DNA of 64,000 bases, taken from positions 16,067,927 to 16,131,926 of the forward strand of contig JANJXV010000024.1 in the NCBI GenBank assembly GCA_024803745.1. The letters are read 5' to 3'. The translations under genes were made by a program, and so were the position numbers. Shown piece by piece: positions 47,479-59,104 of the stretch. The notes beneath the pieces were generated by a model. That model was not told the DNA's origin and made no database searches. It was given only the letters and a program-made list of their open reading frames with translations. This stretch comes from Megascapheus bottae. Its lineage: Eukaryota > Chordata > Mammalia > Rodentia > Geomyidae. The first letter of the stretch is position 1. Every line of letters begins with the position of its first letter.

Positions 47479-47717
47479 TGAGCTGAATTTTGTTTAATTT
47501 CAGTAGTTAATGGGAACACTGAATATTATATCTACCTCTTAAAATTCACAGTGTCCTTAGCATATTAAAGGTTTTCAGTCTTCTAGGACACAAACCATTT
47601 GTTTTCTTTAACTTATCATTTTTCCAAATTATTTTAATTTGGAACCATGTTTCTATTAGTATCACTTTGGCAAACAGTGGGGTAGATCTCAAAAGGTCAA
47701 ATCATATTCATTTGTTT

Positions 47718-47792
47718 TTCTGGTATTGGGGATCAAACTTAGGGCCTCATGCACGCTAGGCAAGCACTTGAATTATGCCTTTAGCTCTTCAT
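47718..47792 (-). mobile_element. ID-type monomer
   Basis: TGGGGATCAAACTTAGGGCC and CATGCACGCTAGGCAAGCAC are the antisense ID core with B box. Confidence 0.75.
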
Positions 47793-49820
47793 GAACTCTG
47801 TTAAAGTGCGAACCAAAGAGATTCTTTTCTTACTGCTACTATATCCCCTGAAATAAACTCTATATTTATAGTAATTTTTATACAGTGCATCAGCTGTCCT
47901 GGGATTTTACTCTCCTTCAGTTTTTATGCCATGCTCAGACTTTATTACCTGGTAATAGCTTGCAAGATATGCAAACTGAGTTGCATCTAAACAAATAATA
48001 ATTTTAATGTGCTTAATAGAAAATATAATGAATAAAATCAAGGTTTTACACATTATGGAGTCCTTATATTCAGTCTGGGCAAACTTCAAAATTAATAAAC
48101 TCAGTAAAACATTTGCAATACTGAAGGGACCAAATAAATAAAAAAGAGATAAGACCTTTGTTACACATTTCATATTTCCAGCATTTATCTGTCAGAATCA
48201 CTGATGTGGAAACTATTATAGATCCTTGAAAAATAAGAAGAGTATTTTTTTTCTTTCTGGCAAAAAAAAAATTCTCATCATTTTGCAAACTGCAGTGTCA
48301 TTTTCCTTGAAGAGAATGTAGTGATTGATTACCCGAAGTATAGCCATGACAAGGTAAACCAACCAAATAGCTGGAAAATTGTATGTAATCATACAGCATC
48401 ACATGGGTGCTATGTTGAGTACAACCGTTAGAATTAAACTGTGCCATTCTAATCATTTCCTGCTGATACTTCCTGTTCATTCCCAAACCTTAACCTCCAG
48501 GGAATATACTGAGGTCTTTGCAGTCATCCCTTCCCCTCCTCACGCCCTCAGTACCATTCTTGTTCCCCCAAAGTGCTGCAGTAAATGGAGCAAATCTCCT
48601 TGACCCAGGGAGGATTCAAAATGCAAAGACATTTGTCAAGTAAGTGACACTCTGAGAGAAGGTTTCTTTTGTTTATTAACATTCCTTAATGAGCCAGGGT
48701 ATCCTGAAGATCCTGAGAAAGTATGAGCAAGTGGAGAAAGGAGAGGATAGGAGATGGCCAAAAAGAAAATGAATTTCCTGGCCCTCTTGAGAAGTGAAGC
48801 CTGAATGCCACAATGGCTGGAGAGCAGTTACATGGAAGCAACAGACAAACTGAACACATGAGTCATATGGACCAGTAAAGGAGCGTGATCCAATTATCCT
48901 CTGCTATTAGTGGAGTAATTTGAGTCATAAGAAAAGAAGGGGCTACCAAAATGGCCTCAGAGATGATTATCAGTAGTGTCATTGGAAGGAAAACCAGGCC
49001 TTTTCTCCTAGTCTTCTATACTTTGTCCCTGCTCATCTCTTCTCCGTGCGTTAGCTTTCAGGCAGGCTTTGTTAGGATGGCTGAACTCTACCCCCCTTCC
49101 TTAATTGCTGCCCACATGTTGTAGGATATCCTGCGTTCTGAATCAGGATGAGGGCTTTAGATTCTCCATAATGTGGGGACATATAGCCGGGCAGAATCAA
49201 TTCCTGTCACTCACACACAAATACAGAGGAATAGGATTATAGATCAGGGTGAAGCTGCAGTGCTTTAATCTTAAAATCAATACGGAAAAGGAAGTTGAAC
49301 TTCTGGGGATTCTATAGAGACTGTAATTTGGTTTCCTGTGAGGTTTGCCTTACAGAATATAATGCTCTCTCCTTTCCTCCTTCTAATTATTTTACTGGGA
49401 CTAGAAGAAAAGGAAGGAAAAGAAGGCAGAAACCTCTGCAACCTAACCATCTTGAATAAAAATGCAAATGTCATTCATAATCCAAGCTAATCCTTTGTAG
49501 TGTTAAAAAAAAAAACTTCTGTCCATTTTATTTTCAGGGAAAAAAACAGCCTAAATTCTGTGCCCCATCCATAGCCTGTGCTTAATAAAATGTCTTTGAT
49601 CCTTTCATAGGTCATTATCAGCCTGGAAAGTATGTTTAATGGTTACTTTCATGGCTAGTTCTACTATACTGTAGTCTGTGTAATTTTATACAGATAAATA
49701 TGTAGCATACTAGATGCTGATCGTAAAACTCCAGACTGCTAAGCATGTGATTAATGTTTACTCTGGTGTAATGCTTTTCCTGTTGTAATAGAGCTGAACT
49801 AATGGTTTAAACAACTCAGT
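47793..49820. other. Unique intronic sequence
   Basis: Nothing recognised on either strand. Confidence 0.55.
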
Positions 49821-50034
49821 TAGCTGGGAGCATAGCCTAGTGCTAGAGTGCTTGCCTAGCATACAAGAAACCCTGCGTTCGATTCCTCTGTACCACATAT
49901 ACAGAAAAAGCCCAAAGTAGTGCTGTGGATTAAGTGATAGAGTGCTATCCTTAAGAAAACCAAAGGCAGTACCCAGGTCCTGAGTTCAATTCCCAGGACC
50001 AGGACTGCCCCCCTCAAAAAAAAAAAAAAAACCC
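49821..50034 (+). mobile_element. IDL-Geo SINE
   Basis: TAGCTGGGAGCATAGCCTAG start, B box CGTTCGATTCC, right monomer with GTGATAGAGTGCTATCC, then CCCTC and A16. Confidence 0.92.
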
Positions 50035-50214
50035 TCAGTCTTCTTTAAACCAAAACTTTAGAGTTTACCAAATATGAGTCTTTTCATATACAAACCCCAT
50101 TTGTTGCCTAGTACTTTCTTTATGTAGCTTTAAAATAGGCTTATAATTTTTCCCTTGGGATTGTTCTTTAATTCAGTTTTAAGATATGTCTAAGACTGCA
50201 CTTTGCTGGTTGCT

Positions 50215-50535
50215 GCTGTAGTCTGGATGTAGAATGCCCCCCAAAGGTGACATGTTAAAGGCTCTTCTCCAAAAAGATAATATTGGGAGCTGTGGGTGGT
50301 GGAAGTGGTAGGGCCTAGTGGGAGGTGTTTAGCCTTTGAGACAATGGACCCCCAGTCATCGTCTTTCTCTCCAGGGTCATGAGTTGAGCAGTTTGGTTAG
50401 GCCACACATTTCTGCCTTGCCATGGCCCAGATCAATAGAGCTGATAAACCAAAATAAACATTTTTCTCTTCGTGAATCGATGATCTTAGTTACTTTTATT
50501 TGATTTTTTTTTACAATCATAGAAAGTTGACTAGC
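50215..50535 (+). mobile_element. Old interspersed repeat, class not assigned
   Basis: It begins near GTAGAATGCCCCCCAAAGGT and runs through GGTAGGGCCTAGTGGGAGGT and CCAAAATAAACATTTTTCTC to AGAAAGTTGACTAG. I recognise the general form from other mammalian genomes, including its AATAAAC near the 3' end, but cannot name the family with confidence. Confidence 0.5.
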
Positions 50536-50579
50536 AAAAATACAAAGTAATTCAGGCCTGATTCTAATTCAGAACTGTG

Positions 50580-50770
50580 GTGAAAAGAACAATGCCCTAG
50601 ACTCTTGGCTTTGTTTGTTTTGCCTTTCTCAGCCTCCTTACTCATCTTTTTAAAAGAGAATAATTTTGAGATCTACCTGGTAGGTAAAAGTGTTGTGAGG
50701 ACTGGGTTAAAGCATGCAAGGTGTTTAACATTGTACCCTCACACTTGCAAGAGTGTTCTTGATAATTGTG
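50580..50770 (+). mobile_element. MIR fragment
   Basis: CTTACTCATCTTTTTAAAAG, CTACCTGGTAGG, TTGTGAGGACTGGGTTAAA and GCATGCAAGGTGTTTAACA follow the 3' half of MIR. Confidence 0.6.
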
Positions 50771-51239
50771 ACGGTTTGTAAGTTTCAAGTGAGATAACAT
50801 GCTGTATGTGCAAAGCTACTGCAAGCTGCAAAATACAATATAGATACTAGATGTCTTCCTGATAGATAATTTTGAAACGAAAGTATCATGAATGAATTTT
50901 TCTTTTCATGCAGCTTGTCATACTATCCTAGTACCATAAGAAAGGAGAGGGTAGGAAAAGGCGGAAAGGAGAAGAGGGAAGGAAGGAAAGGAGGAAAAAA
51001 GAAGTTACAAAAATACATTGTAAATATCACAAATTCTTTGTGGAATCAATTTGAAAAAAAAAATATGTTTATCCTGTCATTCTCACATCTTTGGAAGGAG
51101 CAGTGAGATATTTATTTGATGGTTGAATTCCATGCACATTTTTTAAATGTCATGTGCTTTAGGAAAACTTGAGTGTCTTAAATTGTTACATCCTCTCAGC
51201 TGCCTTTGTCCCACATTCCTGAGTACAATGTTCTCATGA

Positions 51240-51281
51240 GTTTCTGTGTTCTCTCTCTTTTGTGCTATTTTTCACTTCCAG
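51240..51281 (+). other. EXOC4: Splice acceptor and polypyrimidine tract of the EXOC4 exon
   Basis: A T/C-rich run (51241-51279) ends in TTCCAG, with AG at 51280-51281 directly before the first Ser codon. This is a strong consensus 3' splice site and fixes the exon start. Confidence 0.9.
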
Positions 51282-51418
51282 AGCACCGTCATTGTGGAGA
51301 AGACAGTGCAAGACCTCATGAACCTGATGCATGACTTGAGTGCGTATTCAGACCAGTTCCTCAACATGGTTTGTGTGAAGCTCCAGGAGTACAAGGACAC
51401 CTGCTCTGCGGCCTACAG
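51282..51418 (+). CDS. EXOC4: EXOC4 (Sec8) internal coding exon
   Basis: This exon encodes part of exocyst complex component 4. The exocyst is the octamer that tethers secretory vesicles to the plasma membrane before SNARE-driven fusion. The 137 bases read in phase 0 from AGC and leave two bases (AG) of a split Arg codon. The 45 full codons begin [20 protein letters not shown] and end KDTCSAAY. I recognise this as the helical rod region of Sec8, about three-fifths along the roughly 974-residue mammalian protein; position and identity come from memory of the family. A pyrimidine-rich tract and CAG precede it, and CAG/GTAGAG follows. No stops or frameshifts occur. Compared with my recollection of the human protein the only change is Thr to Ser in DTCxAAY. 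No neighbouring EXOC4 exon was seen, as expected for a gene with very long introns. Confidence 0.95.
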
Positions 51419-51424
51419 GTAGAG
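51419..51424 (+). other. EXOC4: Splice donor of the EXOC4 exon
   Basis: GTAGAG follows the exon's terminal CAG. Only the +3 to +6 bases depart slightly from GTAAGT. The intron leaves in phase 2, splitting an AG/G arginine codon. Confidence 0.88.
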
Positions 51425-53301
51425 CTTTTTGAGGATAACAGTCTCACTGTGGTGGTGGTTCTGATTAGTGACTGCCTCCAGTGCCTGACTTTTGCCATTA
51501 TAGAAAAAGCCTGTTTCTGGGTTTAATGGGGGCCTGGCAAGAACATGCCTCATAGAAAGGGTTTGCACAGTAATACTAAGAGAGACCGAAAGGAAAGACA
51601 CTTGAGACTGCCATTCCGTGGCTCAATGTGCTGCCAGCCTCAATTTTCTGGAACACTTGAATTGGAAGAATTGTCTTCCAGGAAACCCCAGAGCTTGATT
51701 AGCTCAGCTGGTGGATGAAAGCCATTTGAAAATATTAATCTATAAGGGGCTTCTTTCTCATTCTTACAAACATAGTCTTCCTGATATGTGATCTATAGCC
51801 ACCTTACTGTCACAAAAAAAGTCAGTCTGTGTCTTTTCAACATCAGTAGAAATGAAAAAAAAATCAATGTTATGAACTTGAAAACCTTTAGCTTTCTGAT
51901 TTCTGTAAGTACAGAAAATCTCTATTCTTATGGGAAAGACCATACCACTTCTTATAGCAAAACAGATAATAGAAACAAATTATGGACTGCCTGAGAAGAC
52001 ATGAAACAATTACAGAAGAAAAGAGCATACAATAAGACTAAATTATATGTAATATATAATTAAGGATAGAGGCATACAGCTCAGTACATAACCTGATGCT
52101 ACCTATACAATGAAGACGATAAGGACGGAAAAAAAGAAAGGAGAAGGGGTCGGAGAGTTAGCATTCAGAAATGGTTTTTCAGAAGGTGAGCTGTGTGCTG
52201 GATAGGTGGCACAGAAATAGAGGGAATAAACACAGGCACTGCTCGATGGAGGGGAGGCCCTGCCACCAAGACCTAGTGTGTGGAGCAAGCAGTGAGGGGG
52301 AAGTTTGACTGGAATCCAGATCTAGTAGAAGGTCGTCGGAGAGGATGTTGTCTAGGAAGAAGAACACCAACCAATAAAGGATCTTGGAAAAACAGGACTT
52401 GGAGACTTCAATGATCCATAGTCGAGGATGAGTCATTCCAAATGAGGCAGGAAGCAATGTTTAAGGAAGATGAATCCAGCAGGGTGATGCAATATAGGTT
52501 AATGCTTGCCCTTCTTCAACAAGGAATATTTATATAGAGTCACAAGGGGCAATTAAAGGGAAAAAAGCACTCCTTATAAGGATTTGCTTTTGTGTTCTAT
52601 GATTCTTCATCAAAAAATTATATTAGGTTAAAAACACATATTATACTCAATTATAGATTAACTACTTTTAATAGTGGTTCAAAGAAAGTTAAAATTCACT
52701 TCTGTAACAAAGGCATATGGTTTTAAATTTAAACTTATTTAAATATGTTTTATATAAAAGTACAATAGAATAATCAATAAAAGACTGTCAGGCATGAAAT
52801 TTTATTCCATTAGAATATAGTTCAGCAAGGAAACAACTAGTAATTCAATGAGAAAAGGAAAAGTATCTATCTGTTATGAAGAGCTTTTTCATGTGTGTAT
52901 CCATGTGTGTGTTAAAATCATTTATCATGAAGTGATTAAATCAAGCTAACTGATACCATCTCACATACCTTTTTTGTGTGATGTGAACATTAAAAATCTA
53001 CTCTTAATTATGCTGCATAATAAATCTCCAAATGTATTTCTTTTAACTGAAACTCTGTACCTATCTTTGTCATCTTCTATCTAAGCCTACCCCAAGCTAT
53101 TGCTTCCCCACTTCTCTGGATTTAACTGTTTCAGATTTGTGTAAATAAGTGAGACTCTGTAATATGTCTGTTGCATGACTGAGTATATTTTAAACATGTT
53201 ACAGCTTCCATAGTTAACGATATACCAAACATCATGAATCACACCTTTTGCAATTTAAACTCCTAGTAGAAACAAGTATCAAATATAAAATGCGAGAAGT
53301 A
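51425..53301. other. EXOC4: Unique intronic sequence downstream of the exon
   Basis: No repeat and no further EXOC4 exon recognised. Confidence 0.55.
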
Positions 53302-53543
53302 AGCCAGGCACCAGTGGCTCACGCCTATAATTCTAGCTACTTATGAAACTTAAGATCTCAGGAGGCTGAGATCTGAGAATCACAGTTCAAAGCTAGCCTT
53401 GGCAGGAAAGTCTGTGAGATTCTTACCTCCAATTAATCACTAGAAAACCAAAAGTAGCACTGTGACTCAAAGTGGTAGAGCACTAGGCTTGAGTGGAAGA
53501 GCTCGGTCCCTGAGTTCTAGCCCCATGACTGACCAGAAAAAAA
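53302..53543 (+). mobile_element. B1-Geo SINE with an internal duplication
   Basis: GCCAGGCACCAGTGGCTCAC start, AAGATCTCAGGAGGCTGAGA, TCCAATTAATCACTAGAAAA linker, right half AAGTGGTAGAGCACTAGGC and A-tail. CTACTTATGAAACTTAAGAT looks like a duplicated piece of the CTACTCAGGAGGCTGAGAT segment. Confidence 0.9.
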
Positions 53544-53554
53544 AAGAAAACGGG

Positions 53555-53765
53555 AGAAGGAACACAGGTACCTGTGGCTCATAATTGGTAATCCTAGCTA
53601 TTCAACCTTCTGTGATTTAGAGAAAGGAGGTTCAAGGACAGCCTGGTAAACTGTCAAGAAGCAGGGCAATGGCTAGAGTGAGAAGAGTGGCCATCTTAGG
53701 CAGAGCAAGACCTTGCAATCAAACCCCAGCCTGCCATGAACATCTCCCAGTACCTCCAGTGATTT
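53555..53765 (+). mobile_element. B1-type composite SINE, diverged
   Basis: GGTACCTGTGGCTCATAATT, GGTAATCCTAGCTATTCA, AGGTTCAAGGACAGCCTGG, then GAGCAAGACCTTGCAATCA. Directly follows the previous SINE in the same orientation. Confidence 0.75.
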
Positions 53766-54571
53766 CAGCATCTCAGAAAAATCTCCTACCTTTATTAAAT
53801 CTGTCAAAATAGTCTTTGATCTTAGGGTTAACATACTTGATCACGCTGCCCTTGAACAATTCATTTACTTGAGTACTATGATATAATTTATTCAACAAAA
53901 TCTGGATTGAGTACTTTTTATAAGAGTCATTGATTGAGCAACCAACCAAATAAAGTAAGTATGTCTTCATGCGATCTACATAATCATGTTTCTGCATAAG
54001 TAAATAGATCATGAATTTTAGAAGGTAAGTACTGTGAGAAAAACAGATGTGTAGAGGAGAGTAAGTAACTCAGTCTGTAATGTATTAAATACAGCCTGTG
54101 TCTCAGGAAGGCCCTGTAGAGTTGAGATCTGTGGTAAAGCTGGAGTGGGGAGAGTTAGGAAAGATACATGGGTAAAGAATGGCCTGGCAGAAAGCCAAAG
54201 CCCTGAGCTGACGCTCTGCATGCCACTCTTTTAGAACTCAGGATAGCCATTGTGGTCATTATGTGGCCAGGATTTGGCCACGAAGAAACAGAGATGCTGA
54301 AGTGTACTCTGACTCAAATAGGCTACTGCAGGAAAAGGTGCTTAGAAGGTTCTTCCACTGGAAATAGGCTATCAGGAGACTTAGATGGAAGCAGGAAGAC
54401 CAATTAAGGGTTATCACAGTGATTAGGTATGAAATGATGGCACCTCATGACATGGGTAACAGCAGAGATGGAGACCACTAACTGATTGCTGGTCAGATTT
54501 TGATGTGTTTGACAACAGAATTCCTGCCAAGTGAAATATGTACTATATGAGAGAAAGGTAGCAAGCAGGGC

Positions 54572-54771
54572 TCCCAGGGCTCAAACCTGGAGTCCTAGCT
54601 ACGGAGGAGGTTGAGGCAGCTCCAGGTCATCCCAGAAAGAAATGTTCACTAGACTCCATCACTAAAACAGCCAACAAAAAAAGCAAGACTGGAGACATGA
54701 TTCAAGTGGTAGAGTACTAGCATAGCAAGTGAAAAGGTCTCAGTTCAAGCCTCCAATACTAAAAAACAAAA
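54572..54771 (+). mobile_element. B1 plus ID-type composite SINE
   Basis: CTGGAGTCCTAGCTACGGAG and GGTTGAGGCAG of B1, then CAAGACTGGAGACATGATTC with AAGTGGTAGAGTACTAGC and AGTTCAAGCCTCCAATAC. It splits the L2 relic. Confidence 0.8.
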
Positions 54772-54805
54772 AGTTGTCAAGGAAAAGTGACTCCTAGGAG
54801 TCATC

Positions 54806-54860
54806 TATCTTCCTTCCTTCCTTCCCTCCCTCCTTCCTTCCCTCCTTCTTTCCTTTATTT
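54806..54860. repeat. (TTCC)n microsatellite before an antisense SINE
   Basis: TTCC/CTCC units lie next to the T-rich start of the B1-Geo SINE at 54875. Confidence 0.92.
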
Positions 54861-54874
54861 TGTTGTTGTTGTTT

Positions 54875-55116
54875 TTGTTTTGGTACCCTTCCTGGGGCTT
54901 GAACTCAGGACCTAGGCACTATCCATGAGATTCTTTTTCTCAAGGACAGCACTCCACCACTTGAGCCACCATGCCACTATTGGCTTTTTCTGAGTAGTTC
55001 ATTAGAGATGAAAGTTTCATGGACTTTCCTGCCCTAGCTGGCTTCAAACCATGATCCTTAGATCTCGGTCTCCTGAGTAGTTAGGATTACAAGCATGAGC
55101 CACCAGCACCCAGCTT
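54875..55116 (-). mobile_element. B1-Geo SINE
   Basis: Complete antisense copy: CCACTTGAGCCACCATGCCA, AGTTCATTAGAGATGAAAGT, CTCCTGAGTAGTTAGGATTA and ATGAGCCACCAGCACCCAGC. Also inside the L2 relic. Confidence 0.92.
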
Positions 55117-55770
55117 CATTTTTTTTTTTAAATTTAGGCAATGAAAAAATAAAGTTGTAAGAATGAGGAAGACAGAGCAGGAATTAAGTTTGGAGTGTCC
55201 ATGTAACATCCACATGGAGACTGGGAGTCATGATTTGAATGTTTGTGTCAGAAGGAAAAAGCTCTGGCCTGAGGACAGATACTCTTCAGCCATTAACCTA
55301 TGCATTCCGTGTATGAATGCTACTTGATGGAGCCTCCACAGGATGAATATACATTGAAAGAACTGTGAACTTTCAGAAGTTTGTGAGATGAAATTAGCTG
55401 TCAGTGAATTAGGAGGAAAATCAAGAAAACCGTGGTGATATATGCAAATGCCGTGAAGGGAGGGAGCAGGTGGTCAGCCAGATGAAATGCTGCTAGTAGA
55501 TCATCTCTAGAACCAAGCAAGGAATGGGGTGTTAAACTTGCTAACACAGAGGTATTTGGTGACCATCACAGGAGCTGATTCTGAGGAGTAGTATGTCTGA
55601 AAACTAGACTGGGTGGACTGAAAAGAGAAAATGTACACAATGTGTTTTGCTGCAGATGTGGAAAAAAATGGAGTAGTAGCTGGAAGAGTAAGGTCATACA
55701 ATGGCTTTTTTGTTCTTTGAAGTGTCATTTTAGAAAGGAAGAATAAATGCCTATCTGTATTTGAAGAAAA

Positions 55771-57299
55771 CAACTTAGGAAAGAGAAAAACGTGTTCGTA
55801 TAGGAAACAGCAAAGGAAATTGCAGAAGCTGTGTTTGTGATTAAAGACATATTTTTGGTTCTTGATGTTGAATGGGTAAAATCTATGCACAGCTGTGTTT
55901 TTAGGCAGAAACAAGAAGAGTTTGTTTATTGTGTTCGACTTTACCTGTAGGAATCGAGGTATTTTGGTGCATTTGTGTTTCATGAGAAATCTGTGTCCAC
56001 CTTGTTCCAATTCTTCTGGAACTCAACCAGTTATATTTGGTTCTTGGCATGTTGTGGTCATCAGAACTATCTAGATACCTCACCCCCAACAGACTGGACC
56101 ATGTTGGTATATCCCCTGACAAAAGTCTCAGGCGTAGTGACCATCTTCTTGGTACCCATCTCTTATTCCTCTCACTGGGGGCTGTCTGGAAGAGATAACC
56201 ATGGCTGCTGAATTATAGGCCTAGCCTGAACTAATCTCTGTGTTGAGCAATCCATTCTCTGATGCCTTGAAAAAATACGAAGTGGAAAACCATCTTTATG
56301 CTTGTTATACAACAGTGCATACAAGTGCATGGACTCACACATGCACACACCGTCTCATGGGGCATGTTGCCTGTTGCTTAAACAGATTATCCAGGTTCAT
56401 GAGGAAAGTGTTTTCTTGTTGTGAGTCTGAAGATGCAAACTGTCCTCACTTCCTCTCTTCCGCTTATTGCCCTCCCACGGATTGGCACCTGCTGAGGAGT
56501 AATTAGGGCAGTCCTAATTTGGACAGCCAAATCCTGATTACAGTGAGAGGAAAAACAGGAAATGTTCTAGTTTTGCTGCCAGAAAATGACTGACTTAAAT
56601 AGAAATCCATATACAATTCAAATGATCCAAAATGATATAACACTGGGGAAGGAGGAGGGAGTTTTCCCACATGACTCTCAGACCAAATCCCCAAGTTCAC
56701 AATGCCCCCTGCTGAGAACCAGTTTGTCTTCCAAATTTTCCATGAGATCCTGAGCCACTGATGGCTGTTTAGAGATGGAAGGAAAGTTAGAAGCCTCTCA
56801 CATTTCTGCAAGCACTTCACTGTGTGGAAGACGAGTGTGATGATGTCACCATGTCACGTGGCATGCTTGAACTACAGAAATTTCCTAAAATGAAGACAGA
56901 GGAGGGCTAGAAGTCTTTTCCTTAATTAGTCACGCCCCTTTTGCTTAAAGGAGAAGGCAGCTGTGGATTTTGCAGTACACTACATTAGCAGTCAGGTGGT
57001 TGGTCTGTACTACTGCTTCCAGGCTGAACATCCCTCCTCTCACTTGTCATTGCCCCAAGATAGAACCAGCACACAAGTGTACTCCAGTAGTAATTAACTG
57101 ATTGAAAATTCGTTTTCTGAAGTTTCTGTCCTTTCTAATGTAGCCTCAATTCCGTTGTTTTTCAGGGCCTAGTAGGTAACCTCTTGCCCCGAACAAAAAC
57201 AAAACAAAACCCCATAAAGACTATACAGTTGGGCCTGGCAGAGAATACAGACTTCTGTTCTGCTCTAGGGCTTCATTGATGGAAGTCACAGCATACTGG
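55771..57299. other. Unique intronic sequence
   Basis: Nothing recognised beyond the decaying edge of the L2 relic. Confidence 0.5.
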
Positions 57300-57845
57300 T
57301 TCGGAGGTAAGAGCATATTAATAGGGGACAGGATGGGATGGAGAGTAACCATCCACTGTTGTCAGAGAGGTGACCTGTGATGCTCTGGGGAGATCTCCAA
57401 AAACAAGAAGGGCTGTTACTTGAATATCAAGTTCTTGATGTTGTCCTAGAAAAGAATTTGAGGGCACATCAAGGTAGAGACCAAAAGAGTCCATTAGTAA
57501 AACAAAGCAAATCAAAGACAAGACCCAATCCAGATATGGGTTGCAAACACACCTGATAGCAGGTACAATGCATGCTCTAACTTCACCCTTATTTATGATA
57601 GGAAAGTGGGCTGGGGTATGGGTCATTGATTAAGTTGGGATTTCACTCTGGTCTTAAGTCACTGATGTGTAGACTTCTCTCCAGACCAAGGGTGGGTCTG
57701 TCACACATGCTTTCAAGACAGGTGCTCTTCCCTGAGCAACAAACACAGCTCCTCCTCACATTTGTGAGAAATAAAGAATCATTTCCCCAAAAGGCATGTC
57801 TCTTTTTGCTCAACTTTGAGCATACATTCCAGCGAGACATGTGAG
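57300..57845 (+). mobile_element. Possible solitary LTR-like segment
   Basis: A stretch unlike its AT-rich surroundings contains TTGTCCTAGAAAAGAATTTG, AGACCAAAAGAGTCCATTAG and a polyadenylation-like AATAAAG at 57771. It looks LTR-like in texture, but TG...CA ends and a duplication were not established. Confidence 0.3.
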
Positions 57846-58091
57846 CAAGGTCAGTTGGAAAAGACCTGTTCTTTTCCTTTATTATTTTACTAAACATTGA
57901 AGCACAGGTGAGAAAGTAAGACTTACAATTAAAAAAATAGTGCTTCTGTGCTTTAGAGCAAACTATTCTTTAATACAGTCTCAACTCCTGGCTGCTGTCT
58001 TCCATGTCTCATTTTCCCTGACCTCTTCCTGCCTGGCCATCTCTTCCTAGAGGAGCTAAGCTGAAGAACAAGTGGGATGAGCTCTTGGAGT

Positions 58092-58160
58092 GGGAGTGGG
58101 GCATAGTGGTAGAGCGCTTGCCTGGCATGCACAAGGCTGTAGGCTTAGTGCCCATTTCTA
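58092..58160 (+). mobile_element. ID-type monomer fragment
   Basis: GGGGCATAGTGGTAGAGCGC and TTGCCTGGCATGCACAAGGC are the classic ID/tRNA(Ala)-like 5' half, including the A box. The B box is eroded. Confidence 0.75.
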
Positions 58161-58604
58161 AAGGATGGGATACACTTGTGATCTCTAATAGCAGAAAACA
58201 GGTCTAGCACAGAACTGGCAACCCTGTTGGCTCTTAGTGTGATTGATGAATGAATGAGGAAACAACACAATGAGCAAACTGCAGAGTACCATTTATGCCA
58301 GTGATGCATGGGAAAAAGATGATGAGTGTGAATAATGTGGTTAGATAGGAATAAATAAGGGGAAGTATATAATATATATTATGTATCATATAAACTCATT
58401 CATTTTAAATAGTGGGTAGATACAAATGGACACTAAAATATGTGTAGTATCTGTTTAATAGAAGGCAGTTAGTAAGTGAGCTTTCATAATATGCATCTGG
58501 TATTTTGTGTAACTCTACTGACGTTTATCCTTTTGTACTCCTTCTGTTAATTTTTGTATATTATCTGATTGCTTGTTAGTTTGCGTGTGCTACTCTCTCT
58601 AGAA

Positions 58605-58725
58605 CACTGCTTTTCAACTGTCAGTTTGCATTTAGAGTGACTAGGGGAAATATGAAGGCATACATCCTAGGTTTGCCACATTAGGTCCACTGAGAATTAG
58701 GTCTAGGCAAGAATGATTTTATACC
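58605..58725 (+). mobile_element. MER5-like hAT DNA transposon relic
   Basis: CTTTTCAACTGTCAGTTTGC, GAGTGACTAGGGGAAATATG, then a GAGAATTAGGTCTAGGCAAG segment, follow the internally deleted MER5 hAT-Charlie pattern. Assigned from memory. Confidence 0.5.
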
Positions 58726-59104
58726 ATTCTCCAAGGCAAGTCTCATGGCTGTCACAGTTAGAAATCTCTGCGTGAATGCTCAGCTTCCACAAGTTCTAGG
58801 ATGTTTTCCACATCATTATTTCCTACATCTACCCCGTTCTCTCTACAAAAGTCTTCACTCATGTTTTACTGGTCAGGGGCACACCTTCATTTTACTTTTC
58901 CAGGCCACTGAGCTGTTCAGTATCCATATGGCTCCCTTTACATATATTCTACACATTCTCCAGTGAGCAGCCAGTCCTTATTCCCCCTGCCTGACTTGGC
59001 CTGCCTTGATCAGATAGGAGTCTATTGCAGTGACCTTGATGAACAGTAATAAGGACCTGGACTAGACTAGAAATAAACACTCCATAAAGTACACAATCAC
59101 TGTG

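Larger units (their letters stand above)
1..51281 (+). other. EXOC4: EXOC4 intron upstream of the exon (partial, inferred)
   Basis: All sequence before the acceptor is inferred to be one EXOC4 intron, because no other exon with matching phase was seen and human EXOC4 introns can exceed 100 kb. It carries the transposons and microsatellites listed separately. Another gene nested in this intron is not excluded. Confidence 0.7.
54280..55770 (-). mobile_element. LINE-2 reverse transcriptase relic, antisense, split by SINEs
   Basis: On the minus strand 55760 to 55140 reads a degraded L2 RT: YDLTLPATTP (the SYRPISLLP region), then a QSSFQTYYSSESAPVMVT match to the L2 QSGFHPHHSTETALVKVT block, AFDT-region remnants (antisense of AAATGCTGCTAGTAGATCA) and a RKTGEL-type stretch. 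The post-RT part continues at 54280-54560 beyond the SINE cluster at 54572-55116. Matches are to L2 consensus from memory, in correct order over 1.5 kb. Part of it still reads as a 167-codon frame (55507-56010), which is a relic and not a gene. Confidence 0.72.

Noticed and set aside
55507..56010. 167-codon minus-strand frame as a host gene
   Set aside because: Its second half matches LINE-2 RT and the rest is low-complexity Phe/Leu-rich AT sequence.
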